NCBI RefSeq assembly: GCF_013912375.1
Contig: NZ_JACETV010000004.1
Location: forward strand, 1-64,000
Length of the DNA: 64,000 bases
Reading direction: 5' to 3'
Source: Emticicia sp. BO119
GTDB taxonomy: Bacteria; Bacteroidota; Bacteroidia; Cytophagales; Spirosomataceae
Of this stretch, positions 49,475 to 58,704 are shown in pieces (within the stretch, counting starts at the first letter, position 1; each line of letters opens with the position of its first letter). A program made the translations under genes and the position numbers. A model generated the notes under the pieces. It made no database searches. It worked only from the letters and a program-made list of their open reading frames with translations, and had not been told where the DNA came from.

Positions 49475-50293
49475 GTGCTGAAAGTCAATCAATTAAAAAA
49501 TCAGAATTCCGGGAATTTTTTCCTTATAGCCGGGCCTTGTGTGGTAGAAGGAAGAGATATGGCACTTGAAATTGCTGAAAAAGTAAAAGCAATTACCGAC
49601 CGTCTTGCAATACCTTATATTTTCAAGGCTTCTTACCGCAAAGCCAACAGAACCAAATTAAATTCGTTTACGGGTATCGGCGACGAACTCGCGCTGGGTA
49701 TCTTAAAGGAAGTAGGCACCACTTTCTCACTCCCAACCATAACAGACATTCATGAGTCAGACGAGGCCGCTCTTGCGGCGCAATATGTTGATGTTTTGCA
49801 GATTCCTGCTTTTTTATGCCGCCAAACCGAGTTGCTGATTGCAGCAGCACAAACAGGCAAGGCCGTTAATGTAAAGAAAGGACAATTTATGCATGGCTCA
49901 GGTATGGGCTTTGCCGTAGAGAAAATTAATGCCGTTAATCCTGATGTACAAGTGATGCTAACTGACCGGGGAAATTCATTTGGGTATTCTGATATAGTGG
50001 TTGATTACCGGAATATTATCGAAATGCAGGCATTTAATGTGCCTGTCGTAATGGACTGTACGCATTCATTACAACAGCCGAATCAATCTTCAGGTATAAC
50101 AGGTGGTAACCCTGCTATGATAGAAACCATTGCTAAAGCGGCTATTGCCATAGGAGCTGATGGAATTTTTATTGAAACACATAAGAATCCGGCAGTTGCA
50201 AAGTCTGATGGAGCTAATATGTTAGCATTAGATAAATTAGAAAGGCTTTTGGAAAAACTCGTCAGAATACGCGAAGCTGTGCGCAAAAACTAA
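49475..50293 (+). CDS. kdsA: 3-deoxy-8-phosphooctulonate synthase (KDO-8-phosphate synthase)
   Basis: A 272-residue TIM-barrel enzyme that condenses arabinose-5-phosphate and PEP for the LPS inner core. Motifs: FFLIAGPCVVEGRDMALEIA, FKASYRKANRTK, VMLTDRGNSFGYSD and DCTHSLQQPNQ. It uses a GTG start (49475). The Cys in IAGPC is a feature of metal-dependent members, but the class is not settled here. It is divergent from acpP. Confidence 0.95.
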   Translation: MLKVNQLKNQNSGNFFLIAGPCVVEGRDMALEIAEKVKAITDRLAIPYIFKASYRKANRTKLNSFTGIGDELALGILKEVGTTFSLPTITDIHESDEAALAAQYVDVLQIPAFLCRQTELLIAAAQTGKAVNVKKGQFMHGSGMGFAVEKINAVNPDVQVMLTDRGNSFGYSDIVVDYRNIIEMQAFNVPVVMDCTHSLQQPNQSSGITGGNPAMIETIAKAAIAIGADGIFIETHKNPAVAKSDGANMLALDKLERLLEKLVRIREAVRKN

Positions 50294-50463
50294 TAAATAG
50301 CTATTAAAATACCCTTAAAATAACCATATTGTTCATTTTGAGTCTATATTTGGCCATTAAATAACAAATAGGAATTGTATTTCTTTTTTTCAGGAAAGAT
50401 TCTTTACTTTTGTTATATTTATAGTAGAATATGACTCCCAACCACTTAACACTCCTCATGCAT

Positions 50464-50793
50464 ATGGCAAAAAAGAAAGATGCTCAGGAAGAGCCGGAAC
50501 AACAAATTAATATCGAACTGTCTGAAGAAATGGCGGAGGGGGTATATGCGAATCTGGCAATGATAGCTCATTCAAACACTGAGTTTGTGATTGATTTTAT
50601 TCGTCTGATGCCCGGAGTGCCCAAAGCAAAAGTAAAATCACGTGTGATTCTGACTCCGGAACACGCACAACGTTTGCTGACTGCCCTGCAAGATAATATT
50701 TCAAAATATGAAGATAATTTTGGCACCATCCGTCAGACCAACGAGCCTGTGCCGTTTCCGATGAATTTCGGCGGCCCGATGGGCGAAGCCTGA
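50464..50793 (+). CDS. DUF3467-family protein
   Basis: A 109-residue small protein, common in Bacteroidota, of unknown function. The core is INIELSEEMAEGVYANLAMI, then HSNTEFVIDFIRLMPGVPKA, then KVKSRVILTPEHAQRLL. The frame is open from 50431, but the Lys-rich MAKKKDAQEE at 50464 is the usual start. A strong terminator follows. Confidence 0.85.
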   Translation: MAKKKDAQEEPEQQINIELSEEMAEGVYANLAMIAHSNTEFVIDFIRLMPGVPKAKVKSRVILTPEHAQRLLTALQDNISKYEDNFGTIRQTNEPVPFPMNFGGPMGEA

Positions 50794-50819
50794 TTCTGAA
50801 TCAGTATATCATTACTTGT

Positions 50820-50849
50820 AAAAGCCTTAGAAGTGATTCTAAGGCTTTT
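50820..50849 (+). terminator. Terminator after the DUF3467 gene
   Basis: AAAAGCCTTAGAA (50820-50832) and TTCTAAGGCTTTT (50837-50849) form a perfect 13-bp stem with a GTGA loop, 26 bases after the stop codon. Confidence 0.9.
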
Positions 50850-51440
50850 GTTTTGAGCAACAAAGTGCTATTTTACCTCTGTACTCTATGGATTTCATTT
50901 TTGACCTGTAAGCGTCTACAAGTTCACCCCTTGCTGCCTCTTCCAGATTTTCATTGGCTTAAATAAGATCAGTATTTATTATATTGAAAATGATGATTTT
51001 ACCAGAGAGCCTCTTGGGTGCCAATAATTGATAAACTTAGATTATTGATAAAATATCTGTGCTTTTATGAGGCTGTAGTACCATATATTTGATTTTCGAC
51101 CAGATTCAAATCCATGCCAATGCTAATTTGTTTACCTAAGCCAGCGTTTTATCATGCCCTCTTAATATATTAGGTGGCTATTGTCTCATCAATTCGGATA
51201 AAATAATATTAGTTTGATGCAATAAAATATCAGTATTGCTAAACTATTTTCAACGAGTATAATTTATAAGTATTTTTACTTATTTTCCTTTGTAAATGGC
51301 ACAAGATTTGCCTAATTTTCCAAAACGCTGCAACTCATACGCAATTCTTTAAAGACTCCACGACTGATTTTACTAAAGCCTGGCTTCCTAAGAAAAACAT
51401 TAGATTATTGCTTGAATATTACTTAAACTATATATAGATA
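50850..51440. other. AT-rich region with no recognised gene
   Basis: No coding frame, RNA or clear repeat could be supported. It precedes a decayed response-regulator gene and may include more decayed sequence. Confidence 0.5.
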
Positions 51441-51834
51441 ATAAAAAGATTACTTTGTGTTGATGACGACAAAATTACTTTAACTTTTATTAAACTTGTG
51501 GTAACAAAGGCCTCTTTCGCTGAAGAAACAATCACTATAATGAATAGCAAAGAGGCAATTGATTATTACAGCAGAATTATCTGCTACATTCATAGAAAGT
51601 TATTCTGGACTGATTTTTCTGGATTTAAATATGCTTGTCATGAATGGGTGGGAATTTCTGGATGAATTTACCACAAACTACTATCCAAAGTTTAATAAGA
51701 CCAGAATTGTAATTCTTTCGTCTTCTACTACGCCATCAGAAAAAGCTAAGGGGCTGAATTATCCGATGGTTATTGATTTTTTATCAAAATCTCTAACTAT
51801 TCATGCACTGAAAGCCCTGCCTTTAGGGGAGTAG
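51441..51834 (+). pseudogene. Receiver-domain response regulator, frameshifted, start lost
   Basis: A CheY-like receiver is readable in two frames. From 51444 it reads KRLLCVDDDKITLTFIKLVV (the acidic DDD pocket) up to about SKEAIDYYSR. A one-base shift near 51555-51575 moves the frame, and it continues as SGLIFLDLNMLVMNGWEFLD (phospho-acceptor Asp) to RIVILSSSTTPSEKAK and FLSKSL (Lys) with a stop at 51834. The codon where ATG is expected is ATA (51441-51443). Two Pro positions normal in this subfamily (LNMPVM, SKPLT) are Leu and Ser. All points fit decay. Confidence 0.8.
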
Positions 51835-51933
51835 AAATTTTATTATTATTTTTTCCTTAGAAATTAACCTCAAATACTCGTATCACCTTCATTGTTTTAG
51901 TAAGGTTGATAATTAAAACAATCTTTTGCTTAT

Positions 51934-54900
51934 ATGAAAGCTTACACTTTTCAAGAGAGTCTTCCTTATTCTTCATTAAAAAATCCCGATTATGAAGATT
52001 TGCTGACCCACTACACTGAAGACAGTTTTTTGATTATAGATACAAACTTAATCATAGTCAATTTTGGCCTTAATTTTAAAGAACAATACCAGAAATACTT
52101 CGGCAGGATAGTGAAAAAAGGTGATAGTATCCTGGACTATGCACCCGAAGGCAGAAAAGAAATTGCCAGAAGTTTTTATATGCGGGCTTTGGATGGTGAA
52201 ATACTCGAAATTGAGGTAGATTTACCAATGGCCGATAATACAATATTTACCTGTAGAAATAAGTACAAACCTATTTATAATAAAACGAAGCAAATTGTAG
52301 GCATTTTTGTCTCGGCTTTTGATATATCTTTTATTCGAAAGGCAGAATCAGAACTCTTAAAGCATGAGAATAAGTACAGGACAATCATCGAAAACTCATT
52401 AGATGCGTTCTTTTTGGGTAATCTTGAGGGTGAAGCTCTTGATGTTAATGATTCTGCTGTTGATATGTTTGGGTATAACAAAGAAGAACTTAAGAAATTA
52501 AACAGAAAAGTATTAATTGATCACTCTGATGAAAAGTTTTTACGTTATTTAGAGGAAAGGAATAAAACCGGAAAGATGCATGGTGAGGCTACCGGTATAA
52601 GAAAAAATGGCGAGCGATTCCCGGTTGAACTTTCATCAGTTACCTATAAGGAAATCAATGACGAGGTAAAGGTTGGTACTTTTATTCGCGATATAAGTAT
52701 CAGGAAAAAAAGCGAAAAGCTATTAGAACTAAGCGAAAGACGCTTCAAAGCTTTAATAGAAAACTCTTCTGATATTCTTATTTTAAATGAGAAAAGTGGA
52801 ATTACACAATATGTAAGCCCTGCATTTGAAAAAATCACTGGAATTACCTATTCAGAACTTCAACAAAATCCGAAATCATTTTCTTTGCGTTTACATCCTG
52901 ATTATGCTGACCAGGCGAGAAAGATTTTTGTGGAGGCACTTGAAAAACCTGGCGTTCCCATCTCTTGCGTTTTGCAATTTCAACATAAAGATGGTTATGC
53001 TATATACTTGGAGGGATTTGTGACCAATATGCTGGACGATGAAAACGTAGGGGCAGTAGTTTCAAATTATCGGGACGTTACTGAACGGAAAATAGCCGAG
53101 GCACAGGTTGTTAAAAGTGAAAACCGTTTCAGGGCACTGGTTGAAAACGCAAGTGATGTGATTATTCTGAGTAATGAAAAGGGGATTATACAATATGTGA
53201 GTCCTGCATTTGAAAAAATTACAGGCTTCACCCTCGAGGATGCTAAAAACAACCCTGACTTATTAAGGGAAAACTTACATCCGGATTTTCAGGAAGACGC
53301 CATAAGAACTTCTTTAGAAGCTACCAAAAAGCCGGGTGTTCCTATTCCCCGCTTGTTGAAGTTAAAGCATAAAGATGGCCATTATCTGTGGTTTGAAGGT
53401 TTTATTACTAACCTTCTGCACGATGAGAACGTAGGTACTATGGTTTCTAATTACAGAGACATCAGTGGACGAAAAGTAGCCGAAGATAAACTGATTAAAA
53501 GTGAAAACCGTTTCAGAGCCTTGGTTGAAAAAGGGGAGGACATCATTATCATGACCAAACCGGATGGAATCATCTCTTATGTGAGTCCTGCATTTGAAAA
53601 ACTAACGGGTTATGACAGCGATGAAGTGATAGGTAAATTGAACCTGTTATTCATGCATGAAGAGCAGGTCAAAGAAACCAACACTATTTTTGAAAGCTTA
53701 TTGAAACAGCCGAAGTTTTCTGTACCAAGGCTAAACCGCCTAAAATGCAAAAACGGAGAATATAGATGGGTAGAAGGAAATATCACTAATCTTTTACATG
53801 ATGACAACGTACAGGCTATTGTTTCGAACTATATAGATGTTACAGAGCGCAAAAAGGCTACAGAGCTGATCAGACAATCTGAAGCCAACCTGAAAGCTAT
53901 TTTTGAAAATGCCTCCGAAGCCTTTGTATTGTTAGATACCGATGGTTTGATAAAAGCGTTTAATTCTAATGCCCGATTGTTTGGTTTTCTCAATACCGAC
54001 AATGAAATGATTGAAGGGCGTTATATTTTAGATCTTGTTGCCGACGATAGAAAAGTTATTATTCAATCATTCTTCAATAAAGTATTGCAAGGTGAGATTA
54101 TTCAATATGATCGGCCATATATACAAGGTGATAGGACGCTATGGATTGATTATACCATCAGGCCTGTCATTGAAAATGGGCAGATAAAAGGTATGTGTAT
54201 TGCCGGACGGGATATTACAGCAAGAAAAGTGGCTGAGGAAGAAATAGCGAAAAGGGAGATAAAGTTCAGGTCTATCCTGGCAAACAGTCATGACTTGCTG
54301 TTCCTTTTTGATGCTGGTGGTAAAATTGAGTTTCTCAGTCCGGCTATTCAGAAGGTTTTTGGCTACACGAATGCTGAAACAGAAATACCTAATATTCTTG
54401 ATAGAATTCATTCTGATGATTTAGAAAATGTAATGACGCATTTAAACAGAGCTTTCACAATTCCTGAAGTTCCGGTTTTAGTTGCTCTAAGAATACTTAA
54501 TAAAGACAATAATTATCTCTGGCTTGAAGGAACAATAACCAATATGCTACACAAACCTGAGATTAATGCCTTTGTGGCTAATTTCAGAGATATAACCGAA
54601 CGTAGAGTATTTGAAGAACAGCAGGCTCTTCTGGTATCAATTATTAATAGTTCAGATGATGCCATAGTGAGTATTAATACTGATAAAAATATACTAAGCT
54701 GGAATAAGGGAGCAGAAAAGATGTTTGGCTATGACGATAAGGAGGTAATCGGTAAAAGTATTTATCAGATAGTTCCAACTAATCGTTATTACGAAGAGGA
54801 GGAAATTTTTGGCAGGATAAGAGAAGGCAAGCCCGTCAATCATTATGAAACCCAACGGCTAAACAAAGGGGGAAGATTGCTGGATATATCATTAACGGCC

Positions 54901-56070
54901 TCGCCTATTAAAGATAATAAAGGAAATATTACAGGAGTATCAAAAATTGCCCGTGATATTTCTGAAAAAAGGAAAGCTGAAGAAAAAATCAGCAATAATG
55001 AAAGACGTTTCAGAAGCCTTTTACAAAACAGCCATGATGGGTTGAGCCTGCTGGGTATTGATGGTGTAATGCTTGATATAAGCCAGACAGGAAGGAAAAT
55101 TCTGGGGTATGATGACAGTGAATTGATTGGAATGGCCAGATATGACCTGATTCACCCCGATGATCTGGAGCTTGTTTCTCAAGCCTTTGTAGATGTGATA
55201 AATGACCCTGAAAAAACCAGATTCTTTGAGTATCGTAGCCTTTGCAAAGATGGTCTGTACAAATGGCTGGAAGCCAGTTGCCAAAATTTGCTGAATGATG
55301 CGGCTGTGGGTGCTATTGTGGTGAATTTCAGAGATATTACTGAGCGGAAAAATCAGGAACTTGAGCGTGAACAACTGATAATTAACCTAAATGAAAATAA
55401 TAATGATTTAAGAAACTTCTCATTTATTACATCTCATAATTTGAGAGCACCTTTATCGAATCTGTTAGGATTTACTCAATTGCTCGAAGATATACCTATC
55501 GAAGACGAAATGCTGAACGCCATTATTGATGGCTTTAGAACATCGACGATTCAACTGGATAATACCGTTAACGACCTCATAAAAATTCTGATAATCAGAG
55601 ATAATAATTCTATTGAGCAAAAAGAGATTGGTTTTGGTCAGATGTTTTCACAGGTAAAAAATCAACTCAAATCTCTGATTCAGGAAGCTCAACCTGATAT
55701 CGAAACCTTGTTTGTGGATGCACCAAGTGTCATGTTTAATGAGGCTTATCTGGAAAGTATCCTGATGAACCTCATGACCAATGCCATTAAGTTCAGAGCC
55801 AATGATCGTAAGTTAAGAATTAGGATTGAAACCCAAAAGACTGATAAAGGCATAATGCTTTCTTTTGCTGACAATGGCATTGGGTTTGATGCCGAACGCC
55901 AGAAAGAGAAAGTTTTTGGTTTATATCAGCGTTTTCATGACCGTCCTAACGGCAAGGGCTTAGGTCTATATTTGATTAAATCTCAAATAGAGAGTCTGGG
56001 TGGCACGATTGAAGTTGATAGTGCTGTGAATGTAGGTACTACCTTTAGGCTGAGATTCAAATCCTTTTAG
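51934..56070 (+). CDS. Nine-PAS hybrid-free sensor histidine kinase
   Basis: A 1378-residue cytoplasmic sensor kinase; no membrane helix or signal peptide is visible. Nine consecutive PAS-type modules of 120-130 residues are seen (about residues 1-145, 146-269, 270-397, 398-524, 525-650, 651-775, 776-898, 899-1024, 1025-1145). Modules 3-5 and 7 share YVSPAFEKITG or LSPAIQKVFG, and most end with a PAC-like VSNYRDVTERK. HisKA follows with His1168 in FITSHNLRAPLSNLLG, then HATPase_c with NLMTNAIKF, DNGIGFD and GKGLGLYLIKSQI. No receiver domain is attached. The preceding receiver gene is decayed, so the partner is elsewhere or absent. The ligand or cofactor is unknown. Confidence 0.93.
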   Translation: MKAYTFQESLPYSSLKNPDYEDLLTHYTEDSFLIIDTNLIIVNFGLNFKEQYQKYFGRIVKKGDSILDYAPEGRKEIARSFYMRALDGEILEIEVDLPMADNTIFTCRNKYKPIYNKTKQIVGIFVSAFDISFIRKAESELLKHENKYRTIIENSLDAFFLGNLEGEALDVNDSAVDMFGYNKEELKKLNRKVLIDHSDEKFLRYLEERNKTGKMHGEATGIRKNGERFPVELSSVTYKEINDEVKVGTFIRDISIRKKSEKLLELSERRFKALIENSSDILILNEKSGITQYVSPAFEKITGITYSELQQNPKSFSLRLHPDYADQARKIFVEALEKPGVPISCVLQFQHKDGYAIYLEGFVTNMLDDENVGAVVSNYRDVTERKIAEAQVVKSENRFRALVENASDVIILSNEKGIIQYVSPAFEKITGFTLEDAKNNPDLLRENLHPDFQEDAIRTSLEATKKPGVPIPRLLKLKHKDGHYLWFEGFITNLLHDENVGTMVSNYRDISGRKVAEDKLIKSENRFRALVEKGEDIIIMTKPDGIISYVSPAFEKLTGYDSDEVIGKLNLLFMHEEQVKETNTIFESLLKQPKFSVPRLNRLKCKNGEYRWVEGNITNLLHDDNVQAIVSNYIDVTERKKATELIRQSEANLKAIFENASEAFVLLDTDGLIKAFNSNARLFGFLNTDNEMIEGRYILDLVADDRKVIIQSFFNKVLQGEIIQYDRPYIQGDRTLWIDYTIRPVIENGQIKGMCIAGRDITARKVAEEEIAKREIKFRSILANSHDLLFLFDAGGKIEFLSPAIQKVFGYTNAETEIPNILDRIHSDDLENVMTHLNRAFTIPEVPVLVALRILNKDNNYLWLEGTITNMLHKPEINAFVANFRDITERRVFEEQQALLVSIINSSDDAIVSINTDKNILSWNKGAEKMFGYDDKEVIGKSIYQIVPTNRYYEEEEIFGRIREGKPVNHYETQRLNKGGRLLDISLTASPIKDNKGNITGVSKIARDISEKRKAEEKISNNERRFRSLLQNSHDGLSLLGIDGVMLDISQTGRKILGYDDSELIGMARYDLIHPDDLELVSQAFVDVINDPEKTRFFEYRSLCKDGLYKWLEASCQNLLNDAAVGAIVVNFRDITERKNQELEREQLIINLNENNNDLRNFSFITSHNLRAPLSNLLGFTQLLEDIPIEDEMLNAIIDGFRTSTIQLDNTVNDLIKILIIRDNNSIEQKEIGFGQMFSQVKNQLKSLIQEAQPDIETLFVDAPSVMFNEAYLESILMNLMTNAIKFRANDRKLRIRIETQKTDKGIMLSFADNGIGFDAERQKEKVFGLYQRFHDRPNGKGLGLYLIKSQIESLGGTIEVDSAVNVGTTFRLRFKSF

Positions 56071-56214
56071 AGTTAATGATGAATGGAATAAGTTCATTTT
56101 CAGAAACATTGGCAATAGCAATATACAATAATCAAGACCGCTTCAGAGTTGTCAGATGTTTCTACCTAAACAAATGCCTCAAAAACATACCATTAAAGTA
56201 AAAATCTGTCATAA

Positions 56215-56252
56215 GAACCTCCAACAATTACACAATTATTGGAAGTTCTTAG
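56215..56252. terminator. Terminator-like stem between the kinase and the barrel gene
   Basis: AAGAACCTCCAACAATT pairs with AATTATTGGAAGTTCTT with three mismatches around a 4-base loop (ACAC). It lies between convergent genes. Confidence 0.65.
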
Positions 56253-56260
56253 AGGAGCTT

Positions 56261-56932
56261 TTAAAACTCAATCCCCAATCGCAATACCATCCGCTTATAT
56301 TTTCTTACCTCGTTCGTCTCCGACCAATACACCTCATTTCCATTTCTATCCATCTTATATTCAGCCCGTTGGAATCGGTACCCTATATTAATCAACCACG
56401 CAGAGCCATTTCGCATCGGTAATCTATAGCCTATGGTAGGGCTTACTAAAAGACCTCCCTTTGTATGAAACCCTGTATTGTCTTCATTCAGCCAGGTGGT
56501 TGAATAACCTGCATCTATTCCTGCCTGTAAACTGCTTCCCCCCTCCTTTTTCTGTAATAAGCTTCTGCGTACCCCTAAAGCTATGGGCATCAATACAGTT
56601 TCCCCATAGCCATCAACCCCTATGGTAATCCCTGCCGCCGTTTTACGATCGATATAAACACCGTTAAAAGTCTGCATCGACAGATTTACTTTATTCTTTA
56701 TCTGATACTGATCAGGATAGTTACCCGGATAAGGGTAAGGATACCATCCTCCGTAATAATTGGTCTGATACTTAAGTCTACCAAATAGTCCTCCGAATTC
56801 GGTCATGTTCACAAACTTATGTTTGCGGAAGAACCCCTCTTTTTCATCTTGTGCATTTATGGCAGTACTGCCAAAGAGCAATATCACGAAAATCAGGCTG
56901 ATTTTATTTATATATATGAGTATGTTTTTCAT
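56261..56932 (-). CDS. Exported predicted outer-membrane barrel protein
   Basis: A 223-residue protein with an N-terminal signal (about 1-27, ending STAINAQ). A strand pattern with aromatic residues (YYGGWYPYPYPGNYPD, VSPTIGYRLPMRNGSAWLIN) ends in a hydrophobic strand MVLRLGIEF. No family was recognised. It is the last gene of the envelope cluster that includes the serpin. Confidence 0.68.
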   Translation of the reverse strand: MKNILIYINKISLIFVILLFGSTAINAQDEKEGFFRKHKFVNMTEFGGLFGRLKYQTNYYGGWYPYPYPGNYPDQYQIKNKVNLSMQTFNGVYIDRKTAAGITIGVDGYGETVLMPIALGVRRSLLQKKEGGSSLQAGIDAGYSTTWLNEDNTGFHTKGGLLVSPTIGYRLPMRNGSAWLINIGYRFQRAEYKMDRNGNEVYWSETNEVRKYKRMVLRLGIEF

Positions 56933-56952
56933 ATTGAAGTAGGTTCAGGGGT

Positions 56953-58245
56953 TTAGGATTCTTTTTTCACAGGAATGATACTTAACAACTTCATGTCTTT
57001 CGGATTTGACGTATCATACTGATATAATCCATCTTTACCAACCATTAATAAATGTTTTCCGCCTAAGGGAATCACGTCAAAAGCGTTTATCTTTTCAATA
57101 TGCTGTTGCAGTTTTATATCCATAGCACTTGATGCATCAAAAGACTTTAAACCATACTGCCCCTCACAGATAAACAGACTTGGAAAATCAATGCCTAACC
57201 CAGCAGGATTCTGCATTTCATAGCTTTTGAGTAATCTCGGGGCGTATATATTTGTTACGTCGACTACGTCTAAACGATTAGGTGATGCCCCGCAGAAACC
57301 TGAACGCAAAGTAACATACGCAATATCATTAGCCACCACCACAGGGTCACAGGCACGGGCATGTTCAAACATTGTTATCCGCTCTGGTTTAGCCGGATTT
57401 TTATTATCAAAGATATACATACCCGTGTTTGATCCTATAAAGAGTTTGTCTTTATAAGGGAAAATGGTTTCAATACCCCATCCTAAATTAATCTTACTCT
57501 CCTGAACAGGCTGAGTAGGTGCCTTGATATTGAAAAGAAGCAAATCACTCTGCGAAACGGTATAGAGGAAATCGTCATAAATGGTAAATCTTGCCATTGA
57601 ACCGCCTTGACCAGTACCACTTGCCGAAGGACCTGTAGGGCCTTTTGAGCCTGCATAATAAGCCATGTCATTGGCATAGTAGTAAATAGGATTTGGATTA
57701 ACTATCAGAAAACCACAATTAGTACGAATTTTATCAGTAATAATCTTGGTTTCATAATCGGTGATAGTCTGAGAGCCTGGACTATATCCCCAGGTAATAC
57801 CATCGGCTGTGCCCTGATTAAAGACATCCTTTACTCTTCCTGTGAGTTTGATGTTTTTTGGGTCGGTAATGTCAAAAGACACTACGTCCATATAGTTGTC
57901 GGCGTAGAGTATATTGTCTTTTACGGCCATATCTATTACTCCCGGTATTTTCAGGAAAGCAATATTCTGCGGTTGTTGCGGATTAGAATTATCAATAATG
58001 TGCAATCCTTTCTTAAGCTCATTGATAAAGATATAATTATCCTTAACATAGATTTTGCCCAGATTGACTAACTCTTGCGGGCCTTGCGAAGCAATTTCAT
58101 TACGAATCTGGTCTACTGTAAGCACAAAAGGTACAGTTGTGCGGTACGTGCGGGTTGTCTCACAATCATCTGTACATGATAGATTGCCAATGGCCAAGCT
58201 TAAACCAAGTATAGTTACAGGCCATCTGAAGTAGTTGTTTTTCAT
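56953..58245 (-). CDS. LVIVD-type beta-propeller lipoprotein
   Basis: A 430-residue surface or periplasmic lipoprotein. The signal MKNNYFRWPVTILGLSLAIG ends with NLSC (Cys24). Propeller blades with LVIVD-like repeats follow: IFINELKKGLHIIDNSNPQQ, VVSFDITDPKNIK, LLLFNIKAPTQPV and MYIFDNKNPAKPE. The frame runs to 58314, but ATG 58245 starts the lipoprotein signal. Such propellers are usually protein-binding scaffolds. Confidence 0.82.
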   Translation of the reverse strand: MKNNYFRWPVTILGLSLAIGNLSCTDDCETTRTYRTTVPFVLTVDQIRNEIASQGPQELVNLGKIYVKDNYIFINELKKGLHIIDNSNPQQPQNIAFLKIPGVIDMAVKDNILYADNYMDVVSFDITDPKNIKLTGRVKDVFNQGTADGITWGYSPGSQTITDYETKIITDKIRTNCGFLIVNPNPIYYYANDMAYYAGSKGPTGPSASGTGQGGSMARFTIYDDFLYTVSQSDLLLFNIKAPTQPVQESKINLGWGIETIFPYKDKLFIGSNTGMYIFDNKNPAKPERITMFEHARACDPVVVANDIAYVTLRSGFCGASPNRLDVVDVTNIYAPRLLKSYEMQNPAGLGIDFPSLFICEGQYGLKSFDASSAMDIKLQQHIEKINAFDVIPLGGKHLLMVGKDGLYQYDTSNPKDMKLLSIIPVKKES

Positions 58246-58273
58246 AGTTTTAGCAGGTATAAAGAATAGAAAA

Positions 58274-58317
58274 GTGCCATGCGTAGTGATTAGTATCCCT
58301 ATACGACATGGCACTTG
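58274..58317 (-). terminator. Hairpin within the serpin cluster
   Basis: AAGTGCCATG (about 58274-58283) pairs perfectly with CATGGCACTT (about 58308-58317). It sits between two minus-strand genes and could be a partial terminator or processing site; the T-run is modest. Confidence 0.5.
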
Positions 58318-58324
58318 ATAGTTT

Positions 58325-58693
58325 TTACTTTAACTTTATTCTGGTCAGCTTTAGCGGCATTCCGGCATAGAGTATTAACTCTGTCTGGTCGAATTGTTTC
58401 ACTTCGCCGCTGAATATTATCTTAGTTTCATGTTTACCTTTTAATTCAGCCGGCAGATTAGCTACTATAAATCGATGTGATGGTTGAGCTGCACACGACA
58501 AAGGATCCATTTCGCTCTGCACGACAATCACTGTCAGGTCTTCGTTTGCCTTCATCAGATACCCTTCTTTGTTATTGAAGGTCTGTATAGTTGGTAAATT
58601 ATCAATATCACTTACAGGAGATACATCGATGTCTTTTTTAGCACAAGCCAGAAAGACCGCGATACAGAAAAACATAACCCAAAGTTTTTTCAT
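58325..58693 (-). CDS. Small lipoprotein of unknown function
   Basis: A 122-residue protein with a lipoprotein signal (MKKLWVMFFCIAVFLAC). A short beta-rich domain follows (EDLTVIVVQSEMDPLSCAAQ, PSHRFIVANLPAELKGKHET). Two extra Cys residues may exist in the folded part. It lies 11 bases after the serpin stop, so they are co-transcribed. Confidence 0.72.
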   Translation of the reverse strand: MKKLWVMFFCIAVFLACAKKDIDVSPVSDIDNLPTIQTFNNKEGYLMKANEDLTVIVVQSEMDPLSCAAQPSHRFIVANLPAELKGKHETKIIFSGEVKQFDQTELILYAGMPLKLTRIKLK

Positions 58694-58704
58694 ACAAATA
58701 AGAA

